A DNA stretch of 11,710 nucleotides, from contig JAGLEW010000092.1 of NCBI GenBank assembly GCA_023144875.1, positions 1 through 11,710 on the forward strand, given 5' to 3'. The translations under genes were made by a program, and so were the position numbers. Below the pieces are notes generated by a model. That model was not told the DNA's origin and did no database searches. It worked only from the letters and a program-made list of their open reading frames with translations. Positions 6,875-11,710 of the stretch are shown here, piece after piece. Origin of the DNA: Methylococcales bacterium (GTDB taxonomy: Bacteria > Pseudomonadota > Gammaproteobacteria > Methylococcales > Methylomonadaceae). Each line of letters opens with the position of its first letter. Position 1 is the first letter of the stretch.

Positions 6875-7384
6875 TTAAGTTGCGTTTAAGTTATGATTTT
6901 CATAAAGACGCACTTTTTTCCAACCTGAAAATTTAGCTTCATGGAAGGGAAGATCATGATCAATTGAGTGTTCGTAGCAATGTCTAAAAAGACGGGCTGT
7001 ACGAAACGCGTGTAATTCATCATTGGCAGTAATGGTGTCGACATTACCCACTTGAAAGGTTTTATTTTTGGACTTACGATCTTTAACCCAAAAAACGGTG
7101 TAGCATAGATAACTTTTATCTTTGCGGTGATCGTATTTTATGGTTCTAGAAACGCCTGTTACCCCAGTAGTTGTTTTATTTTTAGGGGGTTTTAGAAAGC
7201 GGGTGCGACTGCCTTTTAAGACAACTAACATTTGCTCGCGCCAAGCGATAGCCGCTGAAAGTGATTTGGATTTATTGCCCCAAAGTTTGTGTGAAAAATA
7301 ACGACTGGTTTCTTTACCGCGTCTTACGATACGGACTTGATAACCAAAAACATCGGGTTCGGTAATGTGTTTATGCTTGACCAT
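6875..7384 (-). CDS. AP2-like DNA-binding protein with two repeated units
   Basis: This 169-residue basic protein resembles bacterial and phage AP2/ERF-type proteins. Two stretches share a strand-strand-strand-helix layout: residues 13-57 (GYQVRIVRRGKETSRYF, a loop, then an SAAIAWREQML helix) and residues 74-140 (GVTGVSRT, YTVFWVKDRKSKNKTFQVG, then an ELHAFRTARLFRHCYEH helix). The 'TGV.GVSR' turn followed by basic beta strands is the typical AP2 look. Residues 60-73 are a basic linker. No HNH, recombinase or other catalytic domain is attached, so a stand-alone DNA-binding or transcription role is more likely than a homing endonuclease or integrase. The start has AGGAG 9 bases upstream. It is divergent from the peroxiredoxin gene, with a half-site array between them. 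Family membership is moderately sure; function is unknown. Confidence 0.65.
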   Translation of the reverse strand: MVKHKHITEPDVFGYQVRIVRRGKETSRYFSHKLWGNKSKSLSAAIAWREQMLVVLKGSRTRFLKPPKNKTTTGVTGVSRTIKYDHRKDKSYLCYTVFWVKDRKSKNKTFQVGNVDTITANDELHAFRTARLFRHCYEHSIDHDLPFHEAKFSGWKKVRLYENHNLNAT

Positions 7385-7473
7385 TGCTCATGACTCCTAA
7401 CTTAGAAAAAGAAACGCTGGCAACAAAACAGACGACCTAAGAGTTGTGATCCCCTTTGTCAGCGTGGGACAGG

Positions 7474-7507
7474 CTTACAATCTTTTTTTGTAAGTCTATG
7501 CTTACAA
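7474..7507. promoter_or_regulatory. Array of three alternating 7-base half-sites (possible operator)
   Basis: CTTACAA (7474-7480), TTGTAAG (7488-7494) and CTTACAA (7501-7507) are three perfect copies of one heptamer in alternating orientation. The second and third form the inverted repeat TTGTAAGTCTATGCTTACAA; the first and second form another with a 7-base T-rich spacer. This is how operators for dimeric repressors often look. It lies between the AP2-like gene and the peroxiredoxin gene, and the third copy overlaps a possible -35 (CTTACA) 19 bases before TATAAA at 7526-7531. The binding protein is unknown. As RNA, the first two copies could also form a hairpin. Confidence 0.45.
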
Positions 7508-7595
7508 ATTATGCCTACTCCGCTTTATAAAAGCAAGAAAAAGAATTCTCAATTAATTAAACAATTCCTGACTATTTTGCTGTAGAATAAAATTT

Positions 7596-7622
7596 CCGTT
7601 GTCAAAACGGTTTTAATTTTTC
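7596..7622 (+). promoter_or_regulatory. Small hairpin with T-rich tail in the peroxiredoxin leader
   Basis: CCGTT (7596-7600) and AACGG (7606-7610) form a 5-bp stem with a 5-base loop, followed by TTTTAATTTTTC. It resembles a weak attenuator about 40 bases before the peroxiredoxin start. Whether it is transcribed depends on the true start site, which I cannot place. Confidence 0.25.
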
Positions 7623-7645
7623 TATATAAATAATTGATTTATATA
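7623..7645 (+). promoter_or_regulatory. Perfect AT-only inverted repeat just before the peroxiredoxin ribosome-binding site
   Basis: TATATAAAT (7623-7631) and ATTTATATA (7637-7645) are perfect 9-base inverted repeats with a 5-base spacer. The ribosome-binding site GGAGA begins 6 bases later and the ATG is at 7664. It may be a leader RNA hairpin, a protein-binding palindrome or part of a promoter. All pairs are A-T, so chance is more likely than for a GC-containing stem. Confidence 0.3.
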
Positions 7646-7663
7646 ACATTTGGAGACAATTAG

Positions 7664-8269
7664 ATGAGTGTTTTAGTTGGTAAAAAAGCCCCTGACTTTA
7701 CCGTACCTGCGGTGTTAGGTAATGGTGAAATAGTGGATTCCTTCAGTCTTTCTGGGGCAATAAAAGACAAATATGCGGTAATTATGTTCTACCCATTAGA
7801 CTTTACCTTTGTCTGCCCAAGTGAATTAATTGCACTCAATCATCGTATGGATGATTTTACCAGTCGTGGTGTTGAAGTGATCACGGTTTCAATTGATTCG
7901 CATTTTACCCATAATGCATGGCGAAATACAGCTATTAATGAAGGTGGTATTGGCGCAGTACGTTATACAATGGCAGCGGATATGGCGCACAGTATCTGTA
8001 AAGATTATGATGTTGAAGCCGATGCACCTGCCGTTGCGTATCGTGGTAGTTTCCTGATTGATAAAGCGGGCATGGTTCGCCATCAAGTGGTTAATGATTT
8101 ACCACTAGGTCGTAATATGGACGAAATGTTACGCATGATTGACGCACTGCAATTTCATGAAGAACATGGTGAAGTTTGTCCAGCGGGTTGGTCAAAAGGG
8201 GATGCGGGCATGGATGCTAATCCTGAAGGCGTTGCAAAATATTTAGATGAAAATGCGGATAAACTTTAA
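7664..8269 (+). CDS. Typical 2-Cys peroxiredoxin (AhpC/TSA family, Prx1/AhpC type)
   Basis: This cytosolic thiol peroxidase reduces hydrogen peroxide, organic hydroperoxides and peroxynitrite. The 201 residues are the usual length. The active site PLDFTFVCPSE (44-54) contains peroxidatic C51 with T48, and R127 in AYRGSFLID is the conserved catalytic arginine. The resolving cysteine is C172 in GEVCPAGW, so this is a two-cysteine enzyme working as a dimer. A GGIG element (94-97) corresponds to the GGLG motif of oxidation-sensitive peroxiredoxins, but the C-terminal YF motif is absent (it ends YLDENADKL), so strong hyperoxidation sensitivity is not expected. The ATG has GGAGA 7 bases upstream. 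No ahpF or reductase gene is adjacent, so the electron donor cannot be named. The upstream region has several inverted repeats but no clear OxyR site. Confidence 0.95.
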   Translation: MSVLVGKKAPDFTVPAVLGNGEIVDSFSLSGAIKDKYAVIMFYPLDFTFVCPSELIALNHRMDDFTSRGVEVITVSIDSHFTHNAWRNTAINEGGIGAVRYTMAADMAHSICKDYDVEADAPAVAYRGSFLIDKAGMVRHQVVNDLPLGRNMDEMLRMIDALQFHEEHGEVCPAGWSKGDAGMDANPEGVAKYLDENADKL

Positions 8270-8289
8270 CATAGTCTGCCTTTAAAAAA

Positions 8290-8324
8290 AGCGCATCGGG
8301 TTAATTTCGGTGCGCTATTTTTTT
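8290..8324. terminator. Bidirectional intrinsic terminator between peroxiredoxin and the 77-residue membrane gene
   Basis: AGCGCATCG (8290-8298) pairs with CGGTGCGCT (8308-8316), 9 bp with one G-U pair and a 9-base loop. It is followed by A plus seven T (8318-8324) and preceded by seven A (8284-8290), which act as the U-run on the minus strand. It starts 20 bases past the peroxiredoxin stop and lies 13 bases past the stop of the convergent gene, so it serves both. Confidence 0.85.
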
Positions 8325-8337
8325 AAGAATTATTGGC

Positions 8338-8571
8338 TTATTTTTTTTTAGCATCATTAACTAATTTTTTTCTTACAAAATACGTAACCCCAAGTGCAGC
8401 AAACGTAGGCCCGATTGGAATACTAAGGGTTGCATATAATAATGCCCATGTAAGCCAGTAGCCAACTAATCCCACAATAGCCCACCTAAGCCAGTATTCT
8501 CCATAGGCTTTTGCAGACATCGAAAACCAGACCAGTACGATAATTCCTACCAACTTTGCCAAAATAAACAT
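8338..8571 (-). CDS. Small hydrophobic membrane protein, unknown function
   Basis: I do not recognise this 77-residue protein. Hydrophobic segments at about residues 3-20, 29-48 and 50-66 suggest two or three membrane passes. The C-terminus is basic (RKKLVNDAKKK), which by the positive-inside rule should be cytosolic. Tryptophan and tyrosine residues are frequent in the middle segment. The start is supported by AAGGA 6 bases before the ATG, and the gene has its own terminator, which together make a real gene likely. It is convergent with the peroxiredoxin and divergent from the asmA-type gene. It may belong to one of the many small inner-membrane DUF families. Confidence 0.65.
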   Translation of the reverse strand: MFILAKLVGIIVLVWFSMSAKAYGEYWLRWAIVGLVGYWLTWALLYATLSIPIGPTFAALGVTYFVRKKLVNDAKKK

Positions 8572-8679
8572 TTATTATCCTTTATTAGTTGTTTACGCGA
8601 TCTTTTAAAAAAAGAGGTGATAAGATTTCAATCATATTCGATATTTTTCCTGATAGCACTTAATTATTCTAAAATAAAC

Positions 8680-11400
8680 ATGAAAAAAGCCATCAGAATG
8701 ACGCTTTATACCTTTTCAGGGTTATTTTTGATTGCATTGATTACACTGTTCTCTTTACCTTTCATCATGAACCCTAATGATTTTAAACAGGAAATTGAAG
8801 CGGCGGTAAAAGAACAAACAGGTCGTGTATTAACCATTGAAGGCGACATTAGACTCTCATATTTTCCTTGGCTGGGGTTCTCAACCCAAAAAATCATGCT
8901 AGGCAATGCAAAAGGCTTTCAATCTCCTTATTTTGCTCAAATTAAACAAAGCCAATTAAATGTTCGACTGATCCCTTTGTTGTCAAAAAAGCTCGAAGTA
9001 AGTGAAATTATGTTTAAAGGGTTACAACTGCATCTATTTAAAAATAAACAAGGGCAGGGGAATTGGGAAGATTTAGCCAAGTTAGGTGGCGAGGATGATT
9101 CAAAGACACCAAACCCATTGACAGCATTAGCGGTTGCGGGTTTATCCATTGAAGATGCCAGTGTCATTTGGGAAGATCGACAGGCTGGACAGCGTACAGA
9201 GATCAATAATATACAGTTAAAAATAGGTCAACTGGATTTTAACGAGGCGATTCCTCTTAGCTTATCCTTAGCGCTAAAGAATAAAACGCCTAAATTAACA
9301 CAATCACTGATATTTTCCAGCGACTTTATCATAAATGAGGCTTTGGATGTCTTTCAGCTAAAAGGGATGAAACTCTCACTTGATAGTCACAGCCCGTTAT
9401 TACCCAAAAGCGCATTAATGCTGAATGTTTCCAGTGATTTATCCTTTGATAAAGCAAAGCAGTTACTTGAATTTAACGCACTAAGCGTGAGTAATGGTGC
9501 ATTAACATTAAAGGCAGATGGGCAATATTCTTTAAACACTAAAAACCTGAATATAAGCCTAGCGCTTGAAAAATTTAATCTCGAAAAGGTTTTATCCAGC
9601 TTTGAAGTCGCTTTACCGAAAGCACTCAAAAGCAAAAACTTAAGTGTATCGTTTGCGAGTCATTTAAAGCTTGATAACAAAACACAATTAATACAATTTA
9701 AGGATTTAACCTTAAGTAGTGGTGGATTAACCTTAAATGCCCAAGGCAATTACCATCTTAAAACTGAAAACCTGAATACAAGCATGGCGCTTAAAAAATT
9801 CAATCTCGAAGCAATTTTATCTCGCTTTGAGGTGCCTTTACCAAAACCCTTAAAAAGCAAAAATTTAAGTGTGTCATTTACCAGTCATTTAAAAGTTGAT
9901 AATAAAAAAAAATTCATACAATTTAAGGATTTACGCTTAACAGGCGGTGGATTAACCTTAAATGCTCGTGGAAATTACCATCTTACAACTGAAAACCTGA
10001 ATACAAGCCTAGCGCTTGAAAAATTTAATCTTAAAAACGTGTTATCGACCTTTGGTGTGGTTTTACCAAAAAAAATACAAAGTAAGGCCTTAACAGCTTA
10101 TTTTTTTACAGATTTAGCCTTTAATAAACAGACTCAGTCTTTAGATTTTAGTCAATTAAATATTCGTGCAGGAACACTAAACCTTAAGGCAAAAGGGCGC
10201 TATAACGTAGCTCATGAACGTATTAACCTGACAGCAGAAATTGATCGGTTTAATGCGGCGGCGTTATTACCACAACTGGGACTGCCATTACCTAAGATGA
10301 CAGATAAAAAAGCCTTAACGAAGCTGTCACTGGGATTGAAACTACAGGCGGATAAAACCTCAGCAAATATTCAATCACTGCAAATAGAGGTTGATGAAAC
10401 ACGCTTGCAGGGAAACGCGACGGTCAAAAATTTTACAGATCCTACGGTTCACTTTGATGTCACCATTAATAAACTGGATGCTGACCGCTATGTGCCTGTT
10501 CAAAAATTGCCACCGCAAGTCATCACGCCTGCTAGTTCGGCCGCACTTGGTGTGTCCTTAATTCCTGTTAAAATTTTACGAGAGATAAAAACCACAGGGC
10601 AAATTTTTATTGGTGAGCTGAAAACAAATGGCGTAAAAATTAAGGAAATGACCTTAAAATTAGATGCAAAAAAAGGCGTTGTACAAAGCCAGCAAGGGAT
10701 TCAAAATTTATATGGTGGACATTACAAAGGCGGGTTTAATCTAAACGTTCAAACTAATTTACCAGTATTTATTTTGGATGAACAGTTTACTCAAATTAAT
10801 ATTGCACCTTTATTAAAAGACTTAAAAAATGAAACTCACTTTAAAGGTGTGCTGGATGTGAGTGCTAAATTTTCAGGCAAGGGAAATACCGAAAGTACGA
10901 TCAAATCCTCGTTAAATGGGCAGTTACACGCGGTATTAACAGATGGTGAAGTGGTCAACCTTGATATGCAAAAAATGATACAACAAGGAAAAGCGTTATT
11001 TAAGAAAGATGAGGCCGATAAAACCACCCAACCGATGAACGCGGTTTTTGCTAAAATAAGTGCCACATTGATGGTTGAAAACGGCCTGATAAAAAATGAA
11101 AATTTACTTGGTGAATCAGCGAAAGCACGTTTAACAGGACGGGGAAATTGGAATTTAATGAGCGATGAATTGAATTACCAGTTTAAATTTTTAAGAGACC
11201 ATACAAAAAATAATTCGACACGATTGAAAGATCAGCCATTAATTATTAAGGTCGCAGGAACGTTTAAGCAACCCAGTTATCATTTGGATCTTGCGGCGAT
11301 GCTTTCTGAAAAACATCAGGTAAAAATCGAAAAAGTATTGGATAAAATAGAGGAAAAAATGCCGAACAAAGTGCAACGTTTTTTGAAAAAAATTCTATGA
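8680..11400 (+). CDS. AsmA family envelope protein with internal 75-residue tandem repeats
   Basis: AsmA-like proteins are anchored in the inner membrane and project into the periplasm; the family is linked to outer-membrane assembly and phospholipid transport. The 906-residue protein has one membrane anchor (about 8-29), followed by the typical AsmA N-terminus NPNDFKQEIEAAVKEQTGR and IEGDIRLSYFPWLGF (31-70). Four tandem units of exactly 75 residues lie at about 274-348, 349-423, 424-498 and 499-573. The AsmA C-terminal domain follows, with LYGGHYKGG (677-685), a glycine-rich FKGVLDVSAKFSGKG stretch from 721 and a basic, helical tail. E. coli AsmA has 617 residues, so the repeats account for most of the extra length. 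The frame also opens at a GTG at 8617, but that adds 21 non-typical residues without a spaced ribosome site; the ATG at 8680 gives the standard MKK start, though its own ribosome site is weak. Confidence 0.9.
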   Translation: MKKAIRMTLYTFSGLFLIALITLFSLPFIMNPNDFKQEIEAAVKEQTGRVLTIEGDIRLSYFPWLGFSTQKIMLGNAKGFQSPYFAQIKQSQLNVRLIPLLSKKLEVSEIMFKGLQLHLFKNKQGQGNWEDLAKLGGEDDSKTPNPLTALAVAGLSIEDASVIWEDRQAGQRTEINNIQLKIGQLDFNEAIPLSLSLALKNKTPKLTQSLIFSSDFIINEALDVFQLKGMKLSLDSHSPLLPKSALMLNVSSDLSFDKAKQLLEFNALSVSNGALTLKADGQYSLNTKNLNISLALEKFNLEKVLSSFEVALPKALKSKNLSVSFASHLKLDNKTQLIQFKDLTLSSGGLTLNAQGNYHLKTENLNTSMALKKFNLEAILSRFEVPLPKPLKSKNLSVSFTSHLKVDNKKKFIQFKDLRLTGGGLTLNARGNYHLTTENLNTSLALEKFNLKNVLSTFGVVLPKKIQSKALTAYFFTDLAFNKQTQSLDFSQLNIRAGTLNLKAKGRYNVAHERINLTAEIDRFNAAALLPQLGLPLPKMTDKKALTKLSLGLKLQADKTSANIQSLQIEVDETRLQGNATVKNFTDPTVHFDVTINKLDADRYVPVQKLPPQVITPASSAALGVSLIPVKILREIKTTGQIFIGELKTNGVKIKEMTLKLDAKKGVVQSQQGIQNLYGGHYKGGFNLNVQTNLPVFILDEQFTQINIAPLLKDLKNETHFKGVLDVSAKFSGKGNTESTIKSSLNGQLHAVLTDGEVVNLDMQKMIQQGKALFKKDEADKTTQPMNAVFAKISATLMVENGLIKNENLLGESAKARLTGRGNWNLMSDELNYQFKFLRDHTKNNSTRLKDQPLIIKVAGTFKQPSYHLDLAAMLSEKHQVKIEKVLDKIEEKMPNKVQRFLKKIL
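9499..10398 (+). repeat. Four in-frame 225-bp tandem repeats inside the asmA-type gene
   Basis: Units begin at 9499, 9724, 9949 and 10174, each 225 bases (75 codons) apart with no indel; the frame of the pattern can be followed to 10399. Each unit starts with a LTLNA.GNY-like strand, then NLNTSLALEKFNL, then a LPK..KSKNLSVSF strand and a QFKDLTLS strand. Units 1-3 are very similar as DNA: the run coding NLN.SLALEKFNL is nearly identical in units 1 and 3, and GGATTAACCTTAAATGC is shared by units 2 and 3. Unit 4 is diverged. A further degenerate unit precedes 9499. This indicates recent duplication or gene conversion. Confidence 0.85.
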
Positions 11401-11710
11401 GCATGGATTATCACGTAAAAGATGCACTAAAAACCAAAGACGGTCTGTATTTTTCAGTGATTCAAGAAGGACTTGAAGCAGGGAAAGTCTTAGGGTGTTT
11501 TCGCTATCGTTTCCAAAAAAATACATGGAAAAAATATAATACAGAGGCAGGAAATCAGTTTTTACAGCAATATTATCCCCACTATCTTTATTATTCCGCG
11601 CCGATTGATGCCCATGTTCATGCAGTTTCAGTGGCGGCTATTGAAGCACATTATCGCCCTGTTGAAAAACTACAAACCTTATTATCCTCTGCGACTAATG
11701 ACCCTGTTAT
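11397..11710 (+). CDS. N-terminal part of a COG1665-like predicted nucleotidyltransferase (partial, cut by right edge)
   Basis: The ATG at 11397 overlaps the stop of the asmA-type gene (ATGA), and the frame is open for 104 codons to the window end. The pattern 'DALKTKDGLYFSVI', 'GCFRYRF', 'W.KYNTEAGNQFLQQYYPHY' and 'HAVSVAAIEAHYRP' resembles the N-terminal domain of COG1665 proteins (annotated as predicted nucleotidyltransferases, common in archaea). Their catalytic GS...D.D domain would lie beyond the edge, so catalysis cannot be checked. A second ATG at 11403 is possible. Overlap implies co-translation with asmA. I recalled this family from memory, so the call is tentative; that it is a real gene is much surer. 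Confidence 0.55.
   Translation, partial: MSMDYHVKDALKTKDGLYFSVIQEGLEAGKVLGCFRYRFQKNTWKKYNTEAGNQFLQQYYPHYLYYSAPIDAHVHAVSVAAIEAHYRPVEKLQTLLSSATNDPV

Noticed and set aside
7540..7663. OxyR binding site before the peroxiredoxin gene
   Set aside because: No ATAG-N7-CTAT type pattern of adequate quality is present; short CTA/TAG pairs are trivial.
8617..8679. GTG start extending the AsmA protein by 21 residues
   Set aside because: The added residues do not resemble AsmA N-termini, and the purine run touches the GTG without spacing; the MKK start at 8680 matches the family.

Overview
The window is an AT-rich (roughly 40% G+C by eye), densely packed chromosomal segment from a bacterium. The RibF, Ppk1, Pgk, 2-Cys peroxiredoxin and AsmA proteins all look gammaproteobacterial. 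The gene mix (an AP2-like protein, a COG1665-like protein behind asmA, an orphan cobD) would suit an AT-rich methanotroph or sulfur oxidiser, but that finer placement is a guess. There are no tRNA or rRNA genes, CRISPR arrays, insertion sequences or phage genes. Most of the window is ordinary housekeeping DNA, and no clearly new multi-gene system is visible. The more unusual material is in the intergenic regions, in one AP2-like gene, and in an internally amplified asmA-type gene.

Layout. Positions 1-220 hold no secure gene; at most the first 18 codons of a minus-strand gene run off the left edge. A minus-strand pair follows, ribF (FMN/FAD synthesis) and a vanZ-like membrane gene, translationally coupled. 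The intergenic region at 1520-1795 separates ribF from a plus-strand class I methyltransferase gene. It carries a perfect TGTGA-N6-TCACA site and two mutually exclusive hairpins in the probable ribF leader. The methyltransferase converges on a minus-strand block transcribed in the order pgk, cobD, ppk1. The ppk1 start overlaps the cobD end by 11 bases. A convincing intrinsic terminator for pgk ends 5 bases before the cobD start codon.

Upstream of pgk, also on the minus strand, is a 169-residue protein that looks like two AP2-type DNA-binding units. It is divergent from a plus-strand typical 2-Cys peroxiredoxin gene. The 279-base region between them has three copies of a 7-base half-site in alternating orientation (CTTACAA / TTGTAAG / CTTACAA) and two further hairpins in the peroxiredoxin leader. 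The peroxiredoxin ends at a strong bidirectional terminator shared with a convergent gene for a 77-residue membrane protein. Last comes a 906-residue AsmA-family protein with four tandem units of exactly 75 codons. It overlaps (ATGA) a gene resembling the N-terminus of COG1665 predicted nucleotidyltransferases, cut by the right edge.

How the genes relate. pgk (glycolysis / Calvin cycle), ppk1 (polyphosphate), cobD (cobalamin side-chain precursor) and ribF (flavin cofactors) are core metabolism, not one pathway. The peroxiredoxin deals with peroxides. VanZ-like, the 77-residue protein and AsmA concern the envelope. All functional calls come from reading motifs by eye; no database search was run.
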